DNA of 64,000 nt from Brevibacterium sp. W7.2. Its GTDB lineage: Bacteria > Actinomycetota > Actinomycetes > Actinomycetales > Brevibacteriaceae. The stretch's first letter is position 1. Every line of letters starts with the position of its first letter. The notes beneath the pieces are model-generated. The model was not told where the DNA came from. It searched no databases and was given only the letters and a program-made list of their open reading frames with translations. Where the stretch lies: positions 1,178,001 to 1,242,000 of the forward strand of contig NZ_CP073089.1 of NCBI RefSeq assembly GCF_018137945.1, read 5' to 3'. A program made the position numbers and the translations under genes. This document shows, in pieces, positions 1 through 8,591 of the stretch.

Positions 1-124
1 GTCTCGGGCAGTCAGCCGGGTCTCTGGTGGTCAGCGCAGTCGCGGCCGGTCTGAGGAGTCTCGGGCGGTCTGAGGAGCCTCATTTGCGCCGAAAGGGCGC
101 CTCGCAGCCAGGCATGCGCGGTCC

Positions 125-184
125 GGCTCACCCTGTTATCGAGAGCTCTGGTCAGAAACAGAGCCCTCGAAAACAAGGTGAGCC
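125..184. repeat. long imperfect hairpin downstream of hmp
   Basis: Two 26-bp arms (125-150 and 159-184) form an inverted repeat with a few mismatches around an 8-nt loop. The arms begin GGCTCACC and end GGTGAGCC. It lies about 60 bp past the stop of the hmp gene, so it may act as its terminator, but there is no U-run and the arms are longer than usual. The rest of 1-245 holds a short direct repeat (GGTCTGAGGAG at about 49-88) and no convincing gene. Confidence 0.55.
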
Positions 185-245
185 GGAAGGCACTCGCAGG
201 ACTCTCAGGAGGGGCAACCTCCCCATACGCGGCGCCGCGTGGCCC

Positions 246-1454
246 CTACGCCGGGCTCTGGGTCCAGAGGTCGGGGCCGAAGACCTCGTAGTGGATCCGC
301 TCGGCGGGCACGCCCTTGGCGATGAACTCGGCGCGGGCGGCCTGCATGAACGGCAGCGGACCGCACATGAACACCTCCGCCTCGGCGGGCACGGCGAGTC
401 CGCTGAGATCCATGAAACCGCTGCGGGCCGGATGGAGGGTCGGAGCCTCGGTCGCGCCCTCCTCGTACCAGTTGATCGCCTGCGCGTCGGCCATCGCGAG
501 CACCTGCCGGCGCAGGCCGGCGTAGAGCGCATGATGGGCATGCGACCGATCGGCGTGGTAGAGGCGGACGGTCCGGTGCGGCTGCCGCCGGGAGAGGTCC
601 TCCATGATCGCGGCGATTGGGGTGATCCCGATGCCGGCGGAGACGAGGACGAGCGGGGCGTCCGACTCCTCGAGGACGACGTCGCCGGCGGGCTGGGAGA
701 CCTTGAGCACGCTGCCCGGCTGCGCGTTGTCGAACAGCCACCCCGAGACGACGCCGTCCGGGGCACCGCCGACGCCGCGCACCCGCTTGATCGTCACCCG
801 CAGCGTGTCGCCGCGCGGGCCGGAGGAGATCGTGTACTGGCGCGGCTGCGTCGATCCGTCGGGCAGTTCGACGAGGATCGCCACATACTGCCCGGTGAGG
901 TGGGCCGGGACCGCGCCGGACACGGGGGCGAGGAGGAGGGAGAAGACCTCGTCGGACTCGTCGAAGCGCTCGACGACCCGGAAGTTCCGCCACGGGTGCT
1001 CGGGCTCGGTGCCGCCGAGGGCGTAGAGCCGGGCCTCCTCGGCGATGAGCGCGGTCGCGAACAGCCAGTAGACCTCGTCCCAGGCGGCGGCGACCTCCTC
1101 GGTGACGGCATCGCCGAGGACGGTTCTCACCGCGCCGAGGAGGTAGTGGCCGACGATGAGGTACTCGGAGGCGCGGACGCCGAGGGACACGTGCTTGTGC
1201 GCGATCCGCCGCAGGACGGGCGTGAAGTCCGTGGCGTCGGGATCGATGAGCTGGACGGCGAACGCGACCACCGAGGAGGCCAGCGCCTTCGGCTGCTCGC
1301 CGATCGCCTGGTTGGCGAAGTTGAAGATGCCGAGCAGCTCCGGGTGCGCCTCGAACATCGTCGGATAGAACACCGAGGTGATCTCGTCGGCGTGCTCGGC
1401 GACGACGCCGGCGGTCGCAACGACGACCTCGTGGGAGCGGGGGCTGAGTTCCAT
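246..1454 (-). CDS. hmp: flavohaemoprotein / nitric oxide dioxygenase
   Basis: Cytoplasmic flavohaemoglobin that converts NO plus O2 to nitrate using NAD(P)H. The order is globin domain (about 1-135), FAD domain (about 150-260) and NAD domain (about 265-402). Visible marks (numbered from the upstream ATG at 1460) are the B10 tyrosine in FYPTMF (Y32), the E7 glutamine (Q51), the proximal haem histidine in AHKHVSLG (H90), the RQYTISSGP flavin motif, GIGITP for the nucleotide, and the C-terminal YEVFGPD. About 400 aa matches the family. Two in-frame ATGs lie 6 bp apart; GAGAAGG sits right against the first (1460) but 6 nt from the second, so 1454 is preferred. It is divergent from a four-cysteine HTH regulator, which probably controls it. 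Confidence 0.95.
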   Translation of the reverse strand: MELSPRSHEVVVATAGVVAEHADEITSVFYPTMFEAHPELLGIFNFANQAIGEQPKALASSVVAFAVQLIDPDATDFTPVLRRIAHKHVSLGVRASEYLIVGHYLLGAVRTVLGDAVTEEVAAAWDEVYWLFATALIAEEARLYALGGTEPEHPWRNFRVVERFDESDEVFSLLLAPVSGAVPAHLTGQYVAILVELPDGSTQPRQYTISSGPRGDTLRVTIKRVRGVGGAPDGVVSGWLFDNAQPGSVLKVSQPAGDVVLEESDAPLVLVSAGIGITPIAAIMEDLSRRQPHRTVRLYHADRSHAHHALYAGLRRQVLAMADAQAINWYEEGATEAPTLHPARSGFMDLSGLAVPAEAEVFMCGPLPFMQAARAEFIAKGVPAERIHYEVFGPDLWTQSPA

Positions 1455-1460
1455 GGTCAT

Positions 1461-1741
1461 CCTTCTCGGTCAGTGCGGGGGCGTTGGGTGGGCGCCCGGG
1501 TGACGTGGGGAGATGCTGGTTGACGGGAGCGGAGGCGTGGGGTTCCGGGGCTCCCGGGAGCGGCCGCGGCGGACGGTTCCGCCGGTGTCGGTCGCTCCGA
1601 TGGTTCCAGAGTGCCGGTGCGCCGAGGCGGCCCGCGCAGGTTTCGACCGTGTTTATTCGTCCACGCGTGCCGGTGTTCATTCGTCCGCACGTGACGGTGC
1701 GGAGTGCGCGGGCAGCGTCACCTGCGAGGCTGGCCACACTT
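1461..1741. other. hmp/regulator intergenic region
   Basis: There is no convincing gene on either strand between the divergent genes apart from the operator-like site just downstream (1742-1758). The sequence is very GC-rich, with short repeats of TCGTCCGCACGTGACGGTG type, and includes one GCGCCGAGGCGG copy (about 1620-1631) of the oligomer repeated elsewhere in this window. Confidence 0.5.
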
Positions 1742-1758
1742 TTCTACACGACGTAGAA
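1742..1758. promoter_or_regulatory. palindromic operator candidate in the hmp/regulator interval
   Basis: Perfect inverted repeat TTCTAC-N5-GTAGAA, 44 bp before the start of the HTH regulator and in the only AT-richer part of the divergent intergenic region. The position fits an autoregulatory site that could also act on hmp. No experiment or consensus supports it; this is inference from symmetry and location. Confidence 0.55.
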
Positions 1759-1801
1759 TCACAGGTGCAGTGCACGACTCTCCGACTCCGAGGATGTCCC
1801 C

Positions 1802-2440
1802 ATGCCGCGCAGAACGACCGATTACCGCGGTCTCACCGAACTCAGTCGCGTCCGCCTGCTCGGAGCCGTCCAGCAGGGGCCCGACCGCACGCTCAAGGAC
1901 CTCGCCGAGGCGGTCGGCCTCCATATCAACACGGCCAGGGACCACCTCGGCGTCCTCATCGACGAAGGGCTCGTCAGCGCACGGCCGCAACCGTCGGGAA
2001 TGCGGGGGAGGCCGCCGACGGTCTACCGCGCGGTCGACGATGCGGAGATGAACCCGGCGGCGAAGAGTCGGATCGAGCGGGCGAAGGCGCTCGGACCGGT
2101 GCTCGCGCGGGTCGGCTACTCGTGTGTGCCCGAGTCCGTGCGGAGGCTCGGCGACGGGGCGGGGGAGCAGTTCGACGCGCTCGTCGATCATCTCGACGAC
2201 TCGGGGCTCGAGCCCGTCGCCGACGACACCGGTCTGGGCATCGCGCTGGCCGCCTGTCCGCACCTCGAGCTCGTCGGGGACGAGCGGACGATGGCGTGTG
2301 CCGTGCATGCGCGCCTGCTCCACGACGTCCTCGCGCAGGTGCCGGGGCCGCTGCGGGTCGCCGAGGTCCAGCCGTTCCTCACCGCGACCACCTGCGAACT
2401 CCGCCTGCAGACGACCGGCCATCAGACCCAACCGGCCTGA
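1802..2440 (+). CDS. ArsR/SufR-like (COG2345-type) transcriptional regulator
   Basis: 212 aa. A winged-helix domain (about 10-80; recognition helix in INTARDHLGVLIDEGLV, then a GRPPTVYRAV wing) is joined to a C-terminal region with four cysteines (C108, C152 in AACPHLEL, C166 in MACAVHARLL, C198). The CPxxxL...C.xHxxLL spacing is typical of COG2345 regulators, a family that includes the iron-sulfur sensor SufR. That it carries an Fe-S cluster is inferred from the cysteines; that it regulates the divergent hmp gene is inferred from position. The start is the ATG just downstream of the operator. It could instead respond to another redox signal. Confidence 0.8.
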   Translation: MPRRTTDYRGLTELSRVRLLGAVQQGPDRTLKDLAEAVGLHINTARDHLGVLIDEGLVSARPQPSGMRGRPPTVYRAVDDAEMNPAAKSRIERAKALGPVLARVGYSCVPESVRRLGDGAGEQFDALVDHLDDSGLEPVADDTGLGIALAACPHLELVGDERTMACAVHARLLHDVLAQVPGPLRVAEVQPFLTATTCELRLQTTGHQTQPA

Positions 2441-2516
2441 GCGTCAGGTGCCCTGGCTGCGCAATCACGCTGTGCTGAACGACCCCGATGGGCTGAGTGA
2501 ATCTGTCCCGGTTGAG

Positions 2517-2581
2517 TTTGCGCCAGTTGAATCCGAAGTGGCCAAGGCCGCCTTGGCCATCTCAGACTCAACTGGCGCAAA
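2517..2581. repeat. nested palindromic element, copy 1
   Basis: 65-bp element with perfect 14-bp outer arms (TTTGCGCCAGTTGA / TCAACTGGCGCAAA) and a second inverted repeat inside (TGGCCAAGG-CCG-CCTTGGCCA), ending in a GGCCATCTC block. A second copy with the same outer ends and the same GGCCATCTC block lies at 24560-24625. It sits between the HTH regulator and the amidohydrolase. It looks like a REP/MITE-type dispersed repeat and could form a strong RNA hairpin on either strand. Confidence 0.8.
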
Positions 2582-2675
2582 CCGTCGATCACCGCCGATC
2601 CCGGCGGTCACTCGACGTCACCGATCGTGTCGAATTTGGTCACCCGGGGCCCACACCCGCGTCCGAGTGTCTAGC

Positions 2676-4103
2676 ATGGCCTCAATGTCACTCAACCCCG
2701 ATCCCCGCACCGCGGACGGCGCACCGCACACCGAGGCGGCGAATTCCGGCGCCGCCCGACCGAACGCCCCCCGTCCGAATGCGGCCGACACCGATGCCGC
2801 GCGCCCGAATGCGGATGGGATCGAAGCGGCTGGCAGCGATGCCGCTCGCACCAGCGCGGCTGGCAGCGACGTCGCCCGCACCGACGCCGCGCACCCCGCC
2901 CCCGACGCCACCACCGCAGCCGCGATCGCCGAGCTCACGCCCGAGCTCCTCGAGTTCCGCCGCGACATCCACGCGCACCCGGAGCTGTCGTTCCAGGAGT
3001 TCGCGACGACGGACAAGCTCGCCGCCCGGCTCGAGGCCGCCGGACTCACCCCACGACGCCTCGACGGCTCGGGGCTCGTCTGCGACGTAGGCGAGGGACC
3101 GATCGCGCTCGCCCTGCGCGCCGACATCGACGCCCTGCCCATCGACGACCTCATCACCGAGGACTTCGCCTCCACCGTGCCCGGGGTCGCCCATGCGTGC
3201 GGTCATGACGTCCACCTCACCGGCCTCCTCGGCGCGGGCATCGCCCTGCAGAGGGCGCACGAGACGACACCGGGCGGCCTCGGCGGACGGGTGCGCCTGA
3301 TCTTCCAACCCGGCGAGGAGGTCACCCCGGGTGGGGCGCTGCGCGTCATCTCGCAGGGCGCCCTCGACGACGTGCCGGAGATCTACGCCGTCCACTGCGA
3401 CCCCAACGTCGACGTCGGCCGGATCGGATCGCGCATCGGCGCGATCACCGCGGCCGGCGACACCGTCACCATCCGGCTCACCGGCCACGGCGGCCACACC
3501 TCGAGGCCCCACCTCACCGAGGACCTCGTCTACGCCCTCGGCAAGCTCGCGACCGACCTGCCCTCGACGCTCGGACGCCTCATCGACCCCCGCCACGCGA
3601 TCTCGCTCGTGTGGGGCGAGATCAGCGCCGGTCACGCCGCGAACGTCGTGCCCTCGGAGGGGATCCTCCGCGGGACGCTGCGGTGCCTCGACGTCGACGG
3701 ATGGAATCAGGTCGCCGAGGTGCTCCCCGAGCTCGTCGAGCGCATCGCCGGCCCGTACGGGGTCAAGGTCGACCTCGAGCACCGCCGCGGCGTCCCCCCG
3801 GTGGTCAACACCGAGGACCAGGTCGCCCTCATCGAGTCGGCCGTGCGGACCGAACTCGGCGAGAACTCCGTGCAGCTGACCCCGCAGTCGATGGGCGGCG
3901 AGGACTTCGCGTGGTACCTCACGCACTGCCCCGGCGCGCTCGTGCGCATGGGCACCCGCACCCCCGGCGGCATCACGTACGACATCCACCAGGGCGACCT
4001 CCTCATCGACGAGGGAAGCGTGCCGATCGCCGCACGGATCTTCACCGCCACCGCGCTCAAGGTTCTCGACGGCCGGCGCGAGGCGCTCCAGCCAACCGGA
4101 TAG
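2676..4103 (+). CDS. M20-family amidohydrolase (IAA-amino acid hydrolase / hippurate hydrolase type)
   Basis: 475 aa metal-dependent amidohydrolase that removes an acyl group from an N-acyl amino acid or related amide. Seen from about residue 90: ELLEFRRDIHAHPELSFQE, LRADIDALPI, HACGHDVHLTGLLG (metal ligands C, H, H), FQPGEE, the dimerisation domain with GHGGHTSRPH, and a late MGGEDFAWYL. These are hallmarks of the AbgB/HipO branch of M20. The first ~80 residues are an odd Ala/Asp/Arg-rich degenerate repeat (ARPNA, AARTDAAH and similar) not found in the family core. Start is ATG 2676 or 2685; no good ribosome site decides it. The exact substrate cannot be told. Confidence 0.88.
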   Translation: MASMSLNPDPRTADGAPHTEAANSGAARPNAPRPNAADTDAARPNADGIEAAGSDAARTSAAGSDVARTDAAHPAPDATTAAAIAELTPELLEFRRDIHAHPELSFQEFATTDKLAARLEAAGLTPRRLDGSGLVCDVGEGPIALALRADIDALPIDDLITEDFASTVPGVAHACGHDVHLTGLLGAGIALQRAHETTPGGLGGRVRLIFQPGEEVTPGGALRVISQGALDDVPEIYAVHCDPNVDVGRIGSRIGAITAAGDTVTIRLTGHGGHTSRPHLTEDLVYALGKLATDLPSTLGRLIDPRHAISLVWGEISAGHAANVVPSEGILRGTLRCLDVDGWNQVAEVLPELVERIAGPYGVKVDLEHRRGVPPVVNTEDQVALIESAVRTELGENSVQLTPQSMGGEDFAWYLTHCPGALVRMGTRTPGGITYDIHQGDLLIDEGSVPIAARIFTATALKVLDGRREALQPTG

Positions 4104-4148
4104 CGCTGGGCACCTCCAGTCCGCTGGGCAGCGCCGGCCTACCCAGGA

Positions 4149-4213
4149 CCAGCCTGCCCGCCCGCGACCAGTCTCCCCGCCCACCACCAGCCTCCCCGCC
4201 CGCGACCGGCCTG
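4149..4213. repeat. 19-bp tandem repeat, about 3.5 copies
   Basis: Three consecutive 19-bp units (4149, 4168, 4187), consensus CCAGYCTSCCCGCCCRCSA, plus a partial fourth, in the short gap between the amidohydrolase stop and the lipoprotein start. No coding sense was found. Confidence 0.7.
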
Positions 4214-4251
4214 ACGGACGGCACTCAGCCCAGCCGGATACCCTGTCTGTC

Positions 4252-5397
4252 ATGAGAACCAAGCTCGTGACCAGGGTGGGCGCCTGCCTCGGCGTGCTCA
4301 GCCTCCTCGGCGCCAGTGCGTGCTCGGTGACGACCCCCGCCGCGGCCCCGGATCCGACGACGGCCTGCATGATCTCCGCACCCGCCGGATTCGAGGACCA
4401 TTCCGCCGGGGCGCTCACCCTCGCCGAGACCGAGCTCGCCCGCTCGGCCGGGGTCTTCACCGCCACCTCGAGCCAGCGGGTCTCGGATGTCTCGGCCACC
4501 TCGGCGGCACTCGCCCGCACACCGGGGGAGGAGTGCACGCTCACAACCGTCGTCGGACCGGGCGGGGCGAAGGAACTCGACTCCTACGCGCGGGAGAACC
4601 CTGAGGCGCTCTTCCTCGGGGTCGCGAGCGGGCGCGAGAACCTGCCCGACAATGTGCTCAGCATCGACTTCGACCTCGTGCCCCCGGCCTTCATCGCCGG
4701 CTACATCGCGGCGACGGCGAGCGAGTCCGGTGAGGTCGCGGCGTTCGTCTCCCGTGGCTTCCCCCAGGCCGAGGAGATCCTCTCCGCCTTCGACGCGGGA
4801 GTCGCCCTCTACAACGAGGAGGCCGACGAGGAGACCGCGGACGTCACCTCGTTCCGTGACTCGCGGATCGCCGCGCGCACGGTCGACGACACCGAGGAGG
4901 GCGGACGGGAGTTCTTCGACTCCGCGTCCCGGGCCGACGCCGACGTCATCGTGCCCTTCGGATCGGCGGCGGCGATGGGCGTCCTCGGAGCCGCCGACGA
5001 GACGCGAACGGCTGCGGCCACCGCCACCCCGGACCCCTCCGGCGACGGCGAACCGCCGGTGCTGCCGAAGCTCATCTGGTACGGGGCCTCCGGGGGCTTC
5101 AGCGATGCCGTCGTCGCGACGATCGAACCGAACATCCGCCGCGGCCTGCGCACGATGTTCCCCGAGTGGCCGCAGAGCAAGAACCCCGACGAGATCGTCG
5201 AACCCGGCGACGTCGACCCGGAGGAGATGAACGGGATCCTCGTCGCCGAACGCCGGTACGAGGGCACGATCGACAACGGCGGGATCGGGATCTCGGCCGA
5301 GGACGGCTTCCTCAGCCGGGTCTCCGATGCCGGGCGCAGCATCACCGACCTGCGCGAGCGGATCAAGAGCGGCGACATCGACCCGACGCAGGAGTGA
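4252..5397 (+). CDS. BMP-family (PnrA/TmpC-like) substrate-binding lipoprotein
   Basis: 381 aa. An N-terminal signal with lipobox GASAC gives a lipidated Cys24, so it is anchored outside the membrane. The body resembles the basic membrane protein family of nucleoside-binding receptors: VLSIDFDLVPPAFIAGYIAATASESGE-type central segment, FVSRGFPQAEEILSAFDAGV, and VIVPFGSAAAMGVL. That family usually feeds an ABC transporter, but no permease or ATPase is adjacent. The next gene is adenosine deaminase, which supports a purine nucleoside ligand (inference). The family assignment is from pattern only and could be wrong; the lipoprotein call is firm. Confidence 0.7.
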   Translation: MRTKLVTRVGACLGVLSLLGASACSVTTPAAAPDPTTACMISAPAGFEDHSAGALTLAETELARSAGVFTATSSQRVSDVSATSAALARTPGEECTLTTVVGPGGAKELDSYARENPEALFLGVASGRENLPDNVLSIDFDLVPPAFIAGYIAATASESGEVAAFVSRGFPQAEEILSAFDAGVALYNEEADEETADVTSFRDSRIAARTVDDTEEGGREFFDSASRADADVIVPFGSAAAMGVLGAADETRTAAATATPDPSGDGEPPVLPKLIWYGASGGFSDAVVATIEPNIRRGLRTMFPEWPQSKNPDEIVEPGDVDPEEMNGILVAERRYEGTIDNGGIGISAEDGFLSRVSDAGRSITDLRERIKSGDIDPTQE

Positions 5398-5438
5398 GAA
5401 CGACCCGTTGCTGCGATGATGACGGATAGACTTGCCTC

Positions 5439-6545
5439 GTGTTGAATACTCCCGCCGGCGTCGCCCACGACGATCCGATCCTGCAGCTGCCCAAAGTCTC
5501 CCTCCACGATCACCTCGACGGCGGTCTGCGGCCGGCGACGATCATCGAACTCGCCGCGCAGATCGGCCACGAGCTGCCCGCCACGGAGCCCGACGCCCTG
5601 GCGCAGTGGTTCACCGATTCAGCGAACTCCGGTGACCTCGTCCGCTATCTCGAGACGTTCGCCCACACGACCGCGGTGATGCAGACGCGGGAGGGCCTCA
5701 TCCGCGTCGCGAGGGAATGGGTGCTCGACCAGGTTGCCGACGGCGTCTTCTACGCCGAGGCCCGGTGGGCCCCCGAACAGCACCTCGCCGGGGGACTCGA
5801 CCTCGACGAGGTCGTCGAAGCGGTGCAGGAGGGTCTCGAGGCCGGTGTCGCCGAGGCGGCCGCTGAGGGCAAGCTCATCACCGTCGGCCAGATCCTCACC
5901 GCGATGCGCCAGGCCGACAACTCGATGGCCATCGCCGAACTCGCGATCCGCCACCGGGAGAAGGGCGCGGACACCGGCGTCGTCGGCTTCGACATCGCCG
6001 GACCGGAGAACGGCTTCCCGCCGTCGGCGCACCTCTCGGCGTTCAACGCCCTTCACCAGGCCTACGTTCCGCTCACCATCCACGCCGGCGAGGCCGCCGG
6101 CAAGGAGTCGATCCACGAGGCGGTCACCGTCTGCCATACGCAGCGCATCGGGCACGGGGCGAGGATCGTCGAGGACATGGACATCGTCGACGGGGAGGGT
6201 CAGCTCGGCAGCCTCGCCGCCTGGGTCCTCGACCAGCAGATCCCGCTCGAGCTGTGCCCGAGTTCGAACCTCCAGACCGACATCGGCGGGACGATCGCCA
6301 GCCACCCGATCACCGGGCTCAAGGACCTCGGCTTCGCCGTGACGATCAACCCCGACAACCGCCTGATGTCCGGGACCTCGATGACCCGTGAGATGCGGCT
6401 GCTCGTCGACGAGGCCGGCTGGACGCAGACCGACCTCGAGTGGGCCACCGTCAATGCCGTGACCGCGGCGTTCCTTCCCCTCGACGTGCGCGAGCGCATG
6501 CTCGACGAGATCCTCATCCCCGGATTCGCCCGGGTGACGGTGTGA
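5439..6545 (+). CDS. add: adenosine deaminase
   Basis: 368 aa; hydrolytic deamination of (deoxy)adenosine to (deoxy)inosine, zinc-dependent, cytosolic. Metal ligands are seen in LHDHLDGG (H23, H25), with the catalytic HAGEAAGKESI, IGHGARI, CPSSNLQT and the C-terminal NPDNRLMSGTSM motif. The length is normal. The start is GTG 5439 with only a weak GGA upstream; the next in-frame start is far inside. The 4-bp overlap with the following membrane protein suggests co-transcription, and the upstream BMP lipoprotein may supply the nucleoside. Confidence 0.95.
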   Translation: MLNTPAGVAHDDPILQLPKVSLHDHLDGGLRPATIIELAAQIGHELPATEPDALAQWFTDSANSGDLVRYLETFAHTTAVMQTREGLIRVAREWVLDQVADGVFYAEARWAPEQHLAGGLDLDEVVEAVQEGLEAGVAEAAAEGKLITVGQILTAMRQADNSMAIAELAIRHREKGADTGVVGFDIAGPENGFPPSAHLSAFNALHQAYVPLTIHAGEAAGKESIHEAVTVCHTQRIGHGARIVEDMDIVDGEGQLGSLAAWVLDQQIPLELCPSSNLQTDIGGTIASHPITGLKDLGFAVTINPDNRLMSGTSMTREMRLLVDEAGWTQTDLEWATVNAVTAAFLPLDVRERMLDEILIPGFARVTV

Positions 6546-6979
6546 GACCGGGGAGCACCGACGCCGGATCCGGCGGGGGAGTCGAACCCGCCGGACACGG
6601 CGTTCCCACGCCGCGGGCGATGCTCATCCCGGTCATCGTCCTGCTTCTTCAGGCCCTCGTCCTCGCGGGCACCGCGGTGTCGTTCATCGTCACGGCGTTC
6701 TCCGCGGGATCGCTGGCGACCTCCCTCATCGGGCTCGCCGTCATGTTCCTCATCTTCACCGCCGGCCTGCTCGCCGCCGCCCGCGGGTCGTGGCGTCTGC
6801 ACCGCTGGGCCCGGCCCGCGGCGATCGCGTTCGAGCTCCTCGTCATCGTCTTCGGCTTCAGCACGATCGGCGGTTCCCTGTGGTTCGGCCTCGCGTGCCT
6901 CATCACGGCCATCGCCGTCATCCTCGGCTACTTCACCCCGCCGGTCGTCGACGCCTACAACCGCGCGCTCGCCGACTGA
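6542..6979 (+). CDS. small integral membrane protein, unknown function
   Basis: 145 aa. The GTG start overlaps the adenosine deaminase stop as GTGA, so translation is probably coupled. After a ~30-residue Gly/Pro-rich cytoplasmic head there are four hydrophobic segments (about 33-55, 59-77, 87-104, 107-125), with a basic RGSWRLHRWARP loop between the second and third. No family is recognised. It ends a few bases before a convergent lipoprotein gene. Confidence 0.7.
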   Translation: MRPGSTDAGSGGGVEPAGHGVPTPRAMLIPVIVLLLQALVLAGTAVSFIVTAFSAGSLATSLIGLAVMFLIFTAGLLAAARGSWRLHRWARPAAIAFELLVIVFGFSTIGGSLWFGLACLITAIAVILGYFTPPVVDAYNRALAD

Positions 6980-6986
6980 GCGGACG

Positions 6987-7697
6987 TCACTGACCGAGGT
7001 ACTCCCCGCACGCCTCGGTGAGGAAGTCGCCGGCGACGCCGCCCTCTTCGCCGAGGCTCTGGGCGGTCTTCTGGATGCCCCACCACACCATCGGGGAGGC
7101 GCCCCACTGCTGGCGGAACTCCTCGCGCCTGCTCGGGTCAGCCGACAGGTCCTCGGCGGCCAGGGAGATCCGATCCTGCGCGTCATCGGCCGTGCAGCGC
7201 GCCTCGTCGTTCGGTCCTTGCGGGTCGAGCTCGGGGATGTCGTCGGAGTTGACGGTCGTCAGCGTGTACGCGGACTCGCCGATCTCCTCGACGTCGAAGA
7301 GGCCGTGGATCTGGAGGAACGGCGACCGGTCGCGGTTGACGTTCGCGCCGTCGACGGTGACGCTCACGCTGTTGGGCGTGTCCGAGGTGACGGTGACCTC
7401 GCCGGACTCGGGGAGATCGGGGTTCGCGGTGCGCACCCAGACCTTGAGGTAGGCAGGCGTCTGGTCCGCCGCGGCGGTCGAGAGTCCCTGCCACAGCGGG
7501 TCGGCGTCCTTCGCGCCGCCGGGGGAGGAATCGACGACGGTGACGGCCGGGGCGTCGTCGGGCGTGGCGATCGGGGTGACCTCCTCCTCGCTCACCGACG
7601 GTCGCGGCTGCGGCCGGGTCTCGTTCGACGTGGGCACGCACGCGGAGGTGGCGAGAACGGCGGCGGTGGTCAGGACGGCGAGAGAGCGAAAGCGCAT
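6987..7697 (-). CDS. putative lipoprotein, unknown function
   Basis: 236 aa. MRFRSLAVLTTAAVLATSAC is a lipoprotein signal with lipidated Cys20, followed by a flexible Pro/Ser/Glu-rich linker (about 21-60) and a folded part with two later cysteines (in EARCTADD and TEACGEYL) that could form a disulfide. No family is recognised. It is convergent with the membrane protein gene at 6542-6979 and transcribed alone. Confidence 0.7.
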   Translation of the reverse strand: MRFRSLAVLTTAAVLATSACVPTSNETRPQPRPSVSEEEVTPIATPDDAPAVTVVDSSPGGAKDADPLWQGLSTAAADQTPAYLKVWVRTANPDLPESGEVTVTSDTPNSVSVTVDGANVNRDRSPFLQIHGLFDVEEIGESAYTLTTVNSDDIPELDPQGPNDEARCTADDAQDRISLAAEDLSADPSRREEFRQQWGASPMVWWGIQKTAQSLGEEGGVAGDFLTEACGEYLGQ

Positions 7698-7872
7698 GGT
7701 TCCTCGTGCGGGTCGTGGGAAGCGGACGCGGTCGGATGGGACCGGTGGGAGGCATCGGGGGACGGCGCGGCATCCGTTGCGGTTCCGCGCCGAGGACCGA
7801 CCCCGCCCTCCAGCGTAATCGGCGGTCGGCTCACACCGGGGCAGGACGCGCTGGGAGGGCCGTCATCGACGA

Positions 7873-8586
7873 TCAGCGCTGCCGGCCGGACCTGACATCC
7901 TCGAGCCGGCGACGCTGAGTGCCCGTCTCATCGAAATTGTCGGGAGCCAGCCAGGCGACGAACGCCTCGCGCAATTGGGGCCACTCGGAGTCGAGGATCG
8001 AGAACCATGCGGTGTCGCGGTTGCGTCCCTTGACGATGAGGTGCTGGCGGAAGACGCCCTCGAAGGTGAAGCCGAACCGGGCGGCCGCCCGCTTCGACGG
8101 TGCGTTGGCGTTGTTGCACTTCCATTCGAACCGGCGGTACCCGGCCGCGAACACGGCATCGGCGGTGAGGAAGAACGCCTCGGTGGCCGCACGGGTGCGG
8201 GCGATCGCCGGACCCCAGAGGATGTTGCCGATCTCGATGACGCCGTTGGCGGTGTCGACGCGCATGAGGGCCTGACGACCCTCGGCACGGCCGGTCGCGC
8301 GGTCGACGACGGCGAAGAATAGGGGATCGGCCGAGGCGGCAGCCGTGTCGAGCCAGGCGCCGAATTCCGCCCGATCGCGCGGCGGATGCTCGGGCAGGTA
8401 GGCGAAGCGCTCCTCGGCGCCGGGGGCGATCGCCGCCGCGAAGAGGGCGTCGCCGTGCCGGGCGGGATCGAGCGGCACGAGATCGACGGACGTCCCGACG
8501 ATCGTCTCCCGCCGAGGCGGCGCGACTGGAGTCCAGTTCTGCAGGGAGGCGGCGGTCGCCTCGGCGTCAGAAGAGGGATCGGTCAT
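7873..8586 (-). CDS. GNAT-family N-acetyltransferase (RimJ/RimL type)
   Basis: 237 aa. The acetyl-CoA-dependent RimJ/RimL pattern is visible: VDLVPLDPARHGDALF at the N-terminus, FFAVVDRATGRAEGRQALMRVD, IEIGNILWGPAIARTRAATEA, and WKCNNANAPSKRAAARFGFTFEGVFRQHLIVKGRNRDTAWFSILD, which holds the N-x-x-S core and the typical end. Such enzymes acetylate N-termini, antibiotics or small amines; the substrate is not evident. A MarR regulator starts 5 bp upstream on the same strand, so the two are probably one operon. Confidence 0.85.
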   Translation of the reverse strand: MTDPSSDAEATAASLQNWTPVAPPRRETIVGTSVDLVPLDPARHGDALFAAAIAPGAEERFAYLPEHPPRDRAEFGAWLDTAAASADPLFFAVVDRATGRAEGRQALMRVDTANGVIEIGNILWGPAIARTRAATEAFFLTADAVFAAGYRRFEWKCNNANAPSKRAAARFGFTFEGVFRQHLIVKGRNRDTAWFSILDSEWPQLREAFVAWLAPDNFDETGTQRRRLEDVRSGRQR

Positions 8587-8591
8587 CGTTC

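Noticed and set aside
27..1523. Long plus-strand open frame opposite hmp
   Set aside because: Shadow of the GC-rich hmp gene; Arg/Gly-rich composition with no domain, while the minus strand has every flavohaemoglobin motif.
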